A stretch of DNA of 64,000 nucleotides from Streptomyces sp. Ru62 (GTDB taxonomy: Bacteria; Actinomycetota; Actinomycetes; Streptomycetales; Streptomycetaceae): the NCBI RefSeq assembly GCF_002920615.1, contig NZ_PQSU01000010.1, positions 124,001 through 188,000 of the forward strand, given 5' to 3'. Every line of letters begins with the position of its first letter. Position 1 is the stretch's first letter. Below, piece after piece: positions 41,035 to 49,565 of this stretch. The position numbers were made by a program, and so were the translations under genes. The notes under the pieces are model-generated. The model saw nothing but the letters and a program-made list of their open reading frames with translations. It searched no databases and had not been told where the DNA came from.

Positions 41035-41139
41035 GCTGCCCATCCAAGCCGACTCCCGGTTACTCTGACGCCGTGCGGCAACCCGGCCGGGCCGGGCAGC
41101 CGCATAGCCGACAGCCGTCGCACTCCAGGGAGCCCTTAC

Positions 41140-44100
41140 ATGGCCTCGTCGCCAACGTCCCCTTCCGCCGACAGCCGGACCCGTGCGTCCGCGCTCCGCG
41201 AGGCACTCGCCACCCGTGTGGTGGTCGCCGACGGAGCCATGGGCACGATGCTCCAGGCCCAGGAACCCACCCTCGAGGACTTCCAGAACCTCGAAGGCTG
41301 CAACGAGATCCTCAACCTCACCCGCCCCGACATCGTCCGCTCCGTCCACGAGGCGTACTTCGCCGTGGGCGTCGACTGCGTCGAGACCAACACCTTCGGG
41401 GCCAACCACGCGGCCATGGCGGAGTACGACATCGCCGACCGTGTCCACGAACTCTCCGAGGCCGGCGCCCGTATCGCCCGGGAGACCGCGGACGAGTTCT
41501 CGGCGCGCGACGGCCGGCCCCGCTGGGTCCTCGGCTCCATCGGACCCGGCACCAAGCTGCCCACCCTCGGCCACATCGGGTTCACCACCATCCGGGACGG
41601 CTTCCAGGCGAACGCCGAGGGCCTGCTCACCGGCGGCGCCGACGCCCTGATCGTCGAGACCACCCAGGACCTGCTCCAGACCAAGGCGTCCGTCCTCGGC
41701 GCCCGGCGCGCCATGGAGCGCCTCGGCACCGAGGTCCCGCTGCTCTGCTCGATGGCCTTCGAGACCACCGGCACCATGCTGCTCGGCTCCGAGATCGGCG
41801 CCGCGCTCACCGCGCTGGAGCCGCTCGGCATCGACATGATCGGCCTGAACTGCTCGACCGGCCCGGCCGAGATGAGCGAGCACCTGCGCTACCTCACCCG
41901 GCACTCCCGCATCCCGCTGCTGTGCATGCCGAACGCCGGGCTGCCCATCCTCACCAAGGACGGTGCCCACTTCCCGCTCGACCCCGAGGGTCTGGCGGAC
42001 GCCCAGGAGAACTTCGTACGCGACTACGGCCTCTCCCTCATCGGCGGCTGCTGCGGCACCACCCCCGAGCACCTGCGCCAGGTCGTGGAGCGGGTGCGGG
42101 ACCTCACCCCGCCCGAGCGCGACCCGCGTCCCGAGCCGGGCGCCGCCTCCCTCTACCAGTCGGTCCCGTTCCGCCAGGACACCTCCTACCTGGCCATCGG
42201 CGAGCGCACCAACGCCAACGGCTCCAAGAAGTTCCGCGAGGCCATGCTGGAGGGCCGCTGGGACGACTGTGTGGAGATGGCCCGGGAGCAGATCCGCGAG
42301 GGCGCGCACCTGCTCGACCTGTGCGTGGACTACGTCGGCCGGGACGGCGTCGCCGACATGGAGGAACTGGCCGGCCGCTTCGCCACCGCCTCCACCCTGC
42401 CGATCGTCCTGGACTCCACCGAGGTCGACGTCATCAGGGCCGGCCTGGAGAAGCTGGGCGGCCGCGCGGTGATCAACTCCGTGAACTACGAGGACGGCGA
42501 CGGTCCCGACTCCCGGTTCGCGAAGGTCACCCGGCTGGCGCGGGAGCACGGCGCCGCACTGATCGCGCTCACCATCGACGAGGAGGGCCAGGCCCGCACC
42601 CCGGAGAAGAAGGTCGAGATCGCCGAACGGCTGATCGCCGACCTGACCGGGAACTGGGGCATCCGTGAGGAGGACATCCTCATCGACACCCTGACCTTCA
42701 CCATCTGCACCGGTCAGGAGGAGTCCCGCAAGGACGGAGTCGCCACCATCGAGGCGATCCGCGAGCTGAAGCGGCGCCACCCGGCGGTGCAGACCACGCT
42801 GGGCCTGTCGAACATCTCCTTCGGCCTCAACCCGGCCGCCCGCATCCTGCTGAACTCCGTCTTCCTGGACGAGTGCGTCAAGGCCGGCCTGGACTCGGCG
42901 ATCGTGCACGCCTCCAAGATCCTGCCGATCGCCCGGTTCAGCGAGGAAGAGGTCCGCACCGCCCTCGACCTCATCCACGACCGCCGTAGCGAGGGCTACG
43001 ACCCCCTCCAGAAGCTCATGCAGCTCTTCGAGGGCGCCACGGCGAAGTCCCTGAAGGCCGGCAAGGCCGAGGAACTGGCCGCGCTGCCCTTGGAGGAGCG
43101 GCTCAAGCGGCGCATCATCGACGGCGAGCGCAACGGCCTGGAGGCCGACCTGGACCAGGCGCTCCAGGACCGCCCGGCGCTCGACATCGTCAACGAGACC
43201 CTGCTCGACGGCATGAAGGTCGTCGGCGAGCTGTTCGGCTCCGGCCAGATGCAGCTGCCCTTCGTCCTCCAGTCCGCCGAGGTCATGAAGGCAGCCGTCG
43301 CCTACCTCGAACCGCACATGGAGAAGTCGGACGCCGAGGGCAAGGGCACGATCGTGCTCGCCACCGTCCGCGGCGACGTGCACGACATCGGCAAGAACCT
43401 CGTCGACATCATCCTGTCCAACAACGGTTACAACGTCGTCAACCTGGGCATCAAGCAGCCGGTCTCCGCGATCCTGGAGGCGGCCGAGGAACACCGGGCC
43501 GACGTCATCGGCATGTCCGGGCTCCTGGTGAAGTCCACGGTGATCATGAAGGAGAACCTGGAGGAGCTGAACCAGCGCGGCCTCGCCGCCCGCTTCCCGG
43601 TCATCCTCGGCGGCGCCGCCCTCACCCGGGCCTATGTCGAACAGGACCTGCACGAGATCTACGAGGGCGAGGTCCGCTACGCCCGCGACGCCTTCGAGGG
43701 CCTGCGCCTCATGGACGCCCTCATCGGCGTCAAGCGGGGCGTGCCCGGCGCGAAGCTGCCCGAGCTGAGGCAGCGCCGGGTGCGGGCCGCCGCCGTGGAG
43801 ATCGAGGAGCGCCCGGAGGAGGGCCACGTCCGCTCCGACGTCGCCACCGACAACCCGATCCCCGAGCCGCCGTTCTGGGGCACTCGGGTCGTCAAGGGCA
43901 TCCAGCTCAAGGAGTACGCCAGCTGGCTGGACGAGGGCGCCCTGTTCAAGGGCCAGTGGGGCCTGAAGCAGGCCCGCAGCGGCGAGGGCCCGACGTACGA
44001 GGAACTGGTCGAGACCGAGGGCCGGCCCCGGCTGCGCGGCCTGCTCGACCGGCTCCAGACCGAGAACCTCCTGGAAGCGGCCGTCGTCCACGGCTACTTC

Positions 44101-44652
44101 CCCTGTGTGTCCAAGGACGACGACCTGATCATCCTGGACGAACAGGGCAACGAGCGCACCCGCTTCACCTTCCCGCGCCAGCGCCGCGGCCGACGCCTGT
44201 GCCTGGCCGACTTCTTCCGCCCGGAGGAGTCGGGCGAGACGGACGTCGTCGGCCTCCAGGTCGTCACCGTCGGCTCGCGCATCGGCGCCGAGACGGCGAA
44301 GCTCTTCGAGGCCAACGCCTACCGCGACTACCTCGAACTGCACGGCCTGTCCGTCCAGTTGGCCGAGGCCCTCGCCGAGTACTGGCACGCCCGCGTGCGC
44401 GCCGAACTCGGCTTCGGCGGCGAGGACCCGGCCGCCATCGAGGACATGTTCGACCTGAAGTACCGGGGCGCCCGCTTCTCCCTCGGCTACGGCGCCTGCC
44501 CCGACCTGGAGGACCGCGCCAAGATCGCGGAACTGCTCAGGCCGGAGCGGATCGGCGTCCACCTGTCCGAGGAGTTCCAGCTCCACCCCGAGCAGTCCAC
44601 GGACGCGATCGTGATCCACCACCCGGAGGCGAAGTACTTCAACGCACGGTGA
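41140..44652 (+). CDS. metH: Cobalamin-dependent methionine synthase
   Basis: 1170-residue four-module enzyme transferring methyl from methyltetrahydrofolate to homocysteine. The homocysteine domain (about 20-320) has zinc ligands Cys238, Cys304 and Cys305 (GLNCSTGP, GGCCGTT). Next are the pterin domain (about 350-620; ERTNANGSKKF), the cobalamin cap and domain with DVHDIGKN (His748 lower ligand), and the C-terminal activation domain with RPERIGVHLSEEFQLHPEQS. ATG 41140 has AGGGAG upstream. It is monocistronic or followed by the HAD gene. Confidence 0.97.
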   Translation: MASSPTSPSADSRTRASALREALATRVVVADGAMGTMLQAQEPTLEDFQNLEGCNEILNLTRPDIVRSVHEAYFAVGVDCVETNTFGANHAAMAEYDIADRVHELSEAGARIARETADEFSARDGRPRWVLGSIGPGTKLPTLGHIGFTTIRDGFQANAEGLLTGGADALIVETTQDLLQTKASVLGARRAMERLGTEVPLLCSMAFETTGTMLLGSEIGAALTALEPLGIDMIGLNCSTGPAEMSEHLRYLTRHSRIPLLCMPNAGLPILTKDGAHFPLDPEGLADAQENFVRDYGLSLIGGCCGTTPEHLRQVVERVRDLTPPERDPRPEPGAASLYQSVPFRQDTSYLAIGERTNANGSKKFREAMLEGRWDDCVEMAREQIREGAHLLDLCVDYVGRDGVADMEELAGRFATASTLPIVLDSTEVDVIRAGLEKLGGRAVINSVNYEDGDGPDSRFAKVTRLAREHGAALIALTIDEEGQARTPEKKVEIAERLIADLTGNWGIREEDILIDTLTFTICTGQEESRKDGVATIEAIRELKRRHPAVQTTLGLSNISFGLNPAARILLNSVFLDECVKAGLDSAIVHASKILPIARFSEEEVRTALDLIHDRRSEGYDPLQKLMQLFEGATAKSLKAGKAEELAALPLEERLKRRIIDGERNGLEADLDQALQDRPALDIVNETLLDGMKVVGELFGSGQMQLPFVLQSAEVMKAAVAYLEPHMEKSDAEGKGTIVLATVRGDVHDIGKNLVDIILSNNGYNVVNLGIKQPVSAILEAAEEHRADVIGMSGLLVKSTVIMKENLEELNQRGLAARFPVILGGAALTRAYVEQDLHEIYEGEVRYARDAFEGLRLMDALIGVKRGVPGAKLPELRQRRVRAAAVEIEERPEEGHVRSDVATDNPIPEPPFWGTRVVKGIQLKEYASWLDEGALFKGQWGLKQARSGEGPTYEELVETEGRPRLRGLLDRLQTENLLEAAVVHGYFPCVSKDDDLIILDEQGNERTRFTFPRQRRGRRLCLADFFRPEESGETDVVGLQVVTVGSRIGAETAKLFEANAYRDYLELHGLSVQLAEALAEYWHARVRAELGFGGEDPAAIEDMFDLKYRGARFSLGYGACPDLEDRAKIAELLRPERIGVHLSEEFQLHPEQSTDAIVIHHPEAKYFNAR

Positions 44653-44758
44653 CGGGTGTCCCACCCCGCACGCCCGGACGGGTGTCCCACCCGCACCCGG
44701 TGAGGCGTGTCTCACCCAGCAGACTGATCGGACAAGTCGTACACTGGTCGGTCCACTG

Positions 44759-44789
44759 CAGGCCGGTTCCCCGCCCGGGAACCGGCCTG
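44759..44789 (+). terminator. Hairpin between metH and the HAD phosphatase gene
   Basis: CAGGCCGGTTCCC (44759-44771) pairs perfectly with GGGAACCGGCCTG (44777-44789), loop CGCCC. It has no T tract and lies 27 bp before the HAD gene start, so it could be a metH terminator or a leader hairpin. Confidence 0.6.
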
Positions 44790-44815
44790 GTCGTCCCTCA
44801 AGGAGGTGCGCCCGG

Positions 44816-45517
44816 ATGACCAGTACGGTCCCCGCGCTCGGAACCCGTACGGCCGAAGGCTCCGCCCTGCAGGCGGTGCTGCTCGACATGGACGGCACCC
44901 TGGTGGACACAGAGGGCTTCTGGTGGGACGTCGAGGTCGAGGTCTTCGCCGCCCTCGGCCACACGCTGGACGAGTCCTGGCGGCACGTCGTGGTCGGCGG
45001 CCCCATGACCCGCAGCGCCGGCTTCCTCATCGAGGCGACCGGCGCCGACATCACCCTCGCGGAGCTCAGCGTGCTGCTCAACGAGGGCTTCGAGGACCGG
45101 ATCGGCCGCACGCTGCCGCTGATGCCGGGCGCCTCCCGGCTGCTCGCCGAACTGCACCTGCACGGCGTCCCCACGGCCCTGGTCTCCGCCTCCCACCGGC
45201 GCATCATCGACCGTGTGCTCACCATCCTCGGGCCGCACCACTTCGCCCTCTCCATCGCCGGCGACGAGGTCTCCCGCACCAAGCCCTTCCCGGACCCGTA
45301 TCTGCTCGCCGCCGCCGGACTCGGTGCGGATCCGGCCAGATGCGCGGTCGTCGAGGACACCGCCACCGGCGTCGCCGCCGCCGAGGCCGCGGGCTGCCGG
45401 GTGGTCGCCGTCCCCTCCGTGGCCCCCATCGGCCCGGCCGAGGGACGCACCGTCGTCTCCTCCCTGGAAGAGGTCGACCTGGCATTTCTGCGGGGTCTGA
45501 TGACGGAAATGCGCTAG
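44816..45517 (+). CDS. HAD family hydrolase (beta-phosphoglucomutase/phosphatase-like)
   Basis: 233-residue HAD subclass I phosphatase: LLDMDGTLVDTE with nucleophile Asp24 and acid Asp26, a helical cap (about 40-105), VSASHRR (motif II), KPFPDPYLLAAAGLG with the motif III Lys, and VEDTATGVAAAEAAG (motif IV). ATG 44816 follows AAGGAGGTG. The substrate is unknown; a sugar phosphate or phosphoglycolate is typical. It lies 163 bp after metH. Confidence 0.92.
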   Translation: MTSTVPALGTRTAEGSALQAVLLDMDGTLVDTEGFWWDVEVEVFAALGHTLDESWRHVVVGGPMTRSAGFLIEATGADITLAELSVLLNEGFEDRIGRTLPLMPGASRLLAELHLHGVPTALVSASHRRIIDRVLTILGPHHFALSIAGDEVSRTKPFPDPYLLAAAGLGADPARCAVVEDTATGVAAAEAAGCRVVAVPSVAPIGPAEGRTVVSSLEEVDLAFLRGLMTEMR

Positions 45518-45950
45518 CCGTTCACCCAGCGTGCCAACTCCATTGGCGGCGCTGGACATATTTCCGGGGAAGTACACCCGCGGAGAATTCACCGGGAGCG
45601 GCGCGGCCGAATTCCGCTGACTGGCCGCACAGTTGGGTATGTGACGTTCCTCACACCCAAGGGCCTCGACAACGATGGCCGAGTGTGCTGTCCGGGCCTG
45701 TTGGTGGTGATTCCGTGCGCCCTTGTGTCCCGATTGATGGGAAGCTGCACTGATCGTGTCGGTGCCGGGGTTTTCGGTGTGTCCGCGACCGGTTCCGCTG
45801 TGTGATGGATAGTGACTTACGCCGCTGCGAACCCGGCTGCGGGTGCGGACTAATCTCATCGCGAGAACACCGCCGAGAACCCCCGTGATCCGCCGCGTCA
45901 CCCCTGCATGCCGGATACACGGACCCGAACAGCTCTGGAGAAACTCCCGC
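45518..45950. other. Gene-free gap upstream of the peptide-binding protein
   Basis: About 430 bp with no convincing gene and somewhat lower GC than its surroundings. It contains a Crp-like palindrome (listed separately). The ribosome site of the lipoprotein gene, CTGGAG, is near its end. I cannot place a promoter with confidence. Confidence 0.6.
45640..45655. promoter_or_regulatory. Crp-like palindrome TGTGA-N6-TCACA
   Basis: TGTGACGTTCCTCACA is a perfect 5+5 inverted repeat with a 6-bp spacer, the classic CRP/FNR-family layout; flanks TGGGT...CCCA extend the symmetry. It is about 295 bp upstream of the lipoprotein gene and 120 bp after the HAD gene. Streptomyces Crp binds GTG-N6-GNCAC-like sites; this one fits only in part. 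Confidence 0.5.
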
Positions 45951-47555
45951 ATGAACCGCAAGACTTTGGTGCTGCCGGCGGTGGCCGGCCTGCTCACCCC
46001 GGTTCTCGCCGCGTGCGGCGGATCCGACAGCGGGAGCAAGAGCGGGGACGCCATCGTCGTCGGTACCACGGACCAGTTCACGGCCACCAAGGAAGCCCCC
46101 GCGCCCCTCGACCCGGCCTTCGCCTACGACGTCGGCACCTGGAACATCCTGCGCCAGTCCGTGCAGACCCTGATGGCCCAGCCCAAGGGCGAGGGCGATC
46201 CCGTCCCGGACGCCGCCGAGAGCTGCTCCTTCACCGACAGCGGCAGCGAGCGCTACGCCTGCAAGCTGCGGGAGGGCCTGAAGTTCGCGAACGGCGACCC
46301 GGTGACCGCCCAGGACGTCAAGTACTCCATCGAGCGTGCGCTGCGCATCAACGTCGCCGGCGGTCCGGCCGCCCTGCTGAACACCATCGACACCGTCGAG
46401 ACACAGGGCGACCGCGAGGTCATCTTCCACCTCAAGACGGCCGACGCCACCTTCCCGTTCAAGCTGTCCACCCCGGTCGCGGGCATCGTCAGCCCGAAGG
46501 ACTACCCGAAGGACAAGCTGCGGGACGGCTTCGAGGTCGACGGCTCCGGCCCGTACACCTTCAAGGCCGACGTCAAGGACAACGCGATCGTCGACGCGAC
46601 CTTCACCAAGAACCCCAACTACAAGGGCAGCGTGACGGTCAACAACGACAAGGTCGAGCTGCGCTCCTTCGCCGACGCCGACGCCATGGGCGCCGCGGTC
46701 GACAAGGGCGACATCGACGTCATGACCCGCACCATGTCGCCCGCGCAGATCCAGAAGCTGGACGCCGGCACCGACGAGAACGTCGACCTGGTCGACATGC
46801 CCGGCCTGGAGATCCGCTACCTGGCCTTCAACACCGACGCCTCCAGCGTCAAGTCCAAGGCCGTGCGCCAGGCCATGGCCCAGCTCATCAACCGCGGCGA
46901 GCTGGTCTCCAAGGTCTACGGCACCCAGGCCGAGCCGCTGTACTCGCTGGTCCCGGCCACCGTCACCGGCCACTCCAACTCGTTCTTCAACAAGTACGGC
47001 AACCCCAGCGTCGACAAGGCCAAGTCGCTGCTCACCAAGGCCGGCGTCACCACGCCGGTGAAGCTGACCCTGCACTACACCACCGACCACTACGGCTCGG
47101 CCACCAAGCAGGAGTTCGAGGTGCTGCAGAAGCAGCTCAACGACAGCGGCCTGTTCGACGCCTCCATCCAGGGCCACCCCTGGAAGACCTTCCGGCCCGC
47201 CGAGCAGAAGGGCAAGTACGACGTCTACGGCATGGGCTGGTTCCCCGACTTCCCGGACGCCGACAACTTCATCGCGCCCTTCCTCGACAAGGACAACACC
47301 CTCGGCTCGCCGTACAACAACGGCACCATCCAGCGCACGCTGATCCCGCAGTCCCGCCGCGAGGCCGACCGGCTCAGCGCCTCCAAGAGCCTGACCGAGA
47401 TTCAGGACATGGTCGCCGACGACGTCCCGATCATTCCGCTGTGGCAGGGCAAGCAGTACGTCGCCGCCCGGGACGACGTCACGGGCGTGGCCTACGCCCT
47501 CAACTCCTCCTCGACGCTCCAGCTCTGGGAGCTCGGCCGCGGTGTGAGCGGCTGA
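45951..47555 (+). CDS. Family 5 ABC transporter substrate-binding lipoprotein
   Basis: 534-residue extracellular solute-binding protein of the peptide/nickel type. The lipoprotein signal peptide ends in the lipobox LAAC (Cys22). The SBP_bac_5 fold follows with KLREGLKFANGDPVTAQDVKYS, GSGPYTFK and the closing VPIIPLWQGKQYV. ATG 45951 has CTGGAG upstream. No permease or ATPase genes are adjacent, so it must share a transporter or act as a receptor. A hairpin terminator follows. Confidence 0.92.
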   Translation: MNRKTLVLPAVAGLLTPVLAACGGSDSGSKSGDAIVVGTTDQFTATKEAPAPLDPAFAYDVGTWNILRQSVQTLMAQPKGEGDPVPDAAESCSFTDSGSERYACKLREGLKFANGDPVTAQDVKYSIERALRINVAGGPAALLNTIDTVETQGDREVIFHLKTADATFPFKLSTPVAGIVSPKDYPKDKLRDGFEVDGSGPYTFKADVKDNAIVDATFTKNPNYKGSVTVNNDKVELRSFADADAMGAAVDKGDIDVMTRTMSPAQIQKLDAGTDENVDLVDMPGLEIRYLAFNTDASSVKSKAVRQAMAQLINRGELVSKVYGTQAEPLYSLVPATVTGHSNSFFNKYGNPSVDKAKSLLTKAGVTTPVKLTLHYTTDHYGSATKQEFEVLQKQLNDSGLFDASIQGHPWKTFRPAEQKGKYDVYGMGWFPDFPDADNFIAPFLDKDNTLGSPYNNGTIQRTLIPQSRREADRLSASKSLTEIQDMVADDVPIIPLWQGKQYVAARDDVTGVAYALNSSSTLQLWELGRGVSG

Positions 47556-47602
47556 CGGTTCTCCGCGCGACGCGGCAAGGGCTGACGCCGGTACGGCAAA
47601 GG

Positions 47603-47629
47603 GCGCCCTCCCCCGGCGGGGGAGGGCGC
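47603..47629 (+). terminator. Terminator between the lipoprotein and response regulator genes
   Basis: GCGCCCTCCCCC (47603-47614) pairs perfectly with GGGGGAGGGCGC (47618-47629), loop GGC, followed by TTCG. It lies between convergent genes. Confidence 0.85.
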
Positions 47630-47655
47630 TTCGCCGTCGTACCGTCTTCCCCGTC

Positions 47656-48327
47656 CTACTGCGCGCCGGGGCGCACCAGACCGCTCTCGTACGCGTACAC
47701 CGCGGCCTGCACCCGGTCCCTGAGCCCCAGTTTGGTGAGCACATGACCCACATGCGTCTTCACGGTCGTCTCGCTGACGAACAGATCGGCCGCGATCTCG
47801 GCGTTGGACAGTCCGCGCGCCACCAGCTTCAGGACCTCGACCTCGCGGTCGGTGAGCGTGTGCAGGGTGTCCGGCACCGGCTCCTCGCCGGACGGCAGAT
47901 GCGTGGCGTACTTGTCGAGCAGCCGCCGGGTGATGCTCGGCGCGAGCATGGCCTCGCCGGCCGCGACCACCCGGATCGCCTGCACCAGCTCGTTGGCGGG
48001 CGCGTCCTTGAGCAGGAAGCCGCTGGCCCCGGCGCGCAGCGCCTCCACCACGTACTCGTCCAGGTCGAACGTGGTCAGCACCAGCACCTTGGCCGGGCCG
48101 TCCCGGCCGGGCCCGGTGATCTGCCGGGTGGCCTCCACGCCGTCCATCCGCGGCATCCGGATGTCCATCAGCACGACATCCGGCTGCAGGGCGCGCACCT
48201 GGTCGAGGGCCTGGAGACCGTCACCGGCCTCGCCGACGACCGCGATGTCCTGCTCGGCCTCCAGGATCATCCGGAAACCGGTACGCAGCAGGGGCTGGTC
48301 GTCGACCAGTAGGACGCGGATGGCCAC
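47656..48327 (-). CDS. NarL/LuxR-type response regulator
   Basis: 223 residues: receiver domain (about 4-120) with Asp9-Asp10, phospho-acceptor Asp55 (VLMDIRMPRMDG) and Lys in LLKDAPANEL, then a LuxR helix-turn-helix (about 155-220; LTDREVEVLKLVARGLSNAEIA). GTG start. No histidine kinase is adjacent, so in this window it is an orphan. It lies 54 bp downstream of the RecB-like nuclease gene in the same direction. Confidence 0.94.
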   Translation of the reverse strand: MAIRVLLVDDQPLLRTGFRMILEAEQDIAVVGEAGDGLQALDQVRALQPDVVLMDIRMPRMDGVEATRQITGPGRDGPAKVLVLTTFDLDEYVVEALRAGASGFLLKDAPANELVQAIRVVAAGEAMLAPSITRRLLDKYATHLPSGEEPVPDTLHTLTDREVEVLKLVARGLSNAEIAADLFVSETTVKTHVGHVLTKLGLRDRVQAAVYAYESGLVRPGAQ

Positions 48328-48381
48328 GTGACACTCCTTCGCTAGTCCGGCCCCATTCTGCCCTGCCGGCGTTTTCCGGGC

Positions 48382-49386
48382 TCACACGGTCCCGGGCCCG
48401 GGCGCCGTGACCGGCAGCGGGTAGGGCGGGGGAGTGCCGCCGAACTCCGGGCAGTGCGCCTGGTGGTCGCACCAGCCGCACAGCTTGGTGGGCCGCGGCC
48501 GCCAGTTCCCGCTCTGTGTGGCCTGCTTGATGGCCTCCCACAGCGCGTGCAGCTTGCGTTCCACCCGCTCCAGGTCGGCGAGGACCGGGTCGTACGTCAA
48601 CACGTCCCCGCTGCCCAGGTAGACGAGCTGGAGCCGGCGCGGGACGACCCGCTTCAGCCGCCACACCACCAGGGCGTAGAACTTCATCTGGAACAGCGCG
48701 CCCTCGGCGTACTCGGGGCGCGGGGCCTTGCCCGTCTTGTAGTCGACGATCCGCACCTCGCCGGTCGGCGCCACGTCCACCCGGTCGATGATCCCGCGCA
48801 GCCGCAGCCCCGACTCCAGCTCGGCCTCCACGAACAGCTCCCGCTCGGCCGGCTCCAGCCGCGTCGGGTCCTCCAGCGTGAACCAGCGCTCCACGAGCCG
48901 CTCGGCCTCGGCGAGCCATCCGGCCAGCCGCTCCCCCTCGGGGTCGTCGGCGAACAGCTCGGTCACCTCCGGGCGGCTCTCGCGCAGCCGGTCCCACTGC
49001 CCCGGGATCAGCGCCTTGGCGCGGGGCGCGGTCCGCTCCCCGGCGGGCGCGTCGAACAGCCGCTCCAGCACGGCGTGCACCAGCGTGCCCCGCGTCGCCG
49101 CCTCGCTCGGCTTCTCCGGCAGCCGGTCGATCACCCGGAACCGGTACAGCAACGGGCACTGCATGAAGTCACTGGCCCGGGAGGGCGACAAGGAGGTCGG
49201 CGCGATGGCGCTCCGCTCCTCGCCCGCACCGGCCGGGGGCGGGACCGGGGCCGTCTGCGGCGCCGCTTCCCCCACCGGTTCCGTGGCCGCGGGCATCGCG
49301 GGCTCCGGCGTCCGGGGTGGGGTGGCCGGGGGCGTCCGCACGGCGTCGCCCGGCTGCGCCGCCGCCTCGTCGATGCTGCTGTCCAT
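48382..49386 (-). CDS. RecB-like PD-(D/E)XK nuclease with Fe-S cluster
   Basis: 334 residues. After a Pro/Ala-rich N-terminus (1-60) comes a Cas4/AddB-type nuclease domain: His104 (GTLVHAVLERL), Asp201 and the VDYKTGK motif (Asp215, Lys217). Four cysteines, Cys77 (QCPLLYRF) and Cys303, Cys306, Cys312 (CGWCDHQAHC), fit a 4Fe-4S staple. ATG 49386 is chosen by the family start. It is expected to cut single-stranded DNA ends; mycobacteria keep an equivalent gene (Rv2119, recalled) beside trmI. It is divergent from the M50 protease. Confidence 0.9.
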   Translation of the reverse strand: MDSSIDEAAAQPGDAVRTPPATPPRTPEPAMPAATEPVGEAAPQTAPVPPPAGAGEERSAIAPTSLSPSRASDFMQCPLLYRFRVIDRLPEKPSEAATRGTLVHAVLERLFDAPAGERTAPRAKALIPGQWDRLRESRPEVTELFADDPEGERLAGWLAEAERLVERWFTLEDPTRLEPAERELFVEAELESGLRLRGIIDRVDVAPTGEVRIVDYKTGKAPRPEYAEGALFQMKFYALVVWRLKRVVPRRLQLVYLGSGDVLTYDPVLADLERVERKLHALWEAIKQATQSGNWRPRPTKLCGWCDHQAHCPEFGGTPPPYPLPVTAPGPGTV

Positions 49387-49565
49387 GTCCACAGACCTTA
49401 CGGCCCACCACTGACAGTGACCCAGTCGCCGCACGCGTCCACCGCGCGTCCCCGGGGCGAACACGGGGGGTGCCGGGGCGGAACGTGCCACCACGGCCGC
49501 ATACCATCGACAGGAGACCCTTCCGTCCGGCAGGTGCGGAAGGACGCTTCGAACGAGGGGACACC

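Noticed and set aside
40859..41139. Possible cobalamin or SAH riboswitch before metH
   Set aside because: I found only a short palindrome and a 7-bp hairpin. No conserved riboswitch core could be recognised by eye.
40975..45450. 1,491-codon open frame antisense to metH
   Set aside because: It is the third-position mirror of metH codons, with no ribosome site and no recognisable domain.
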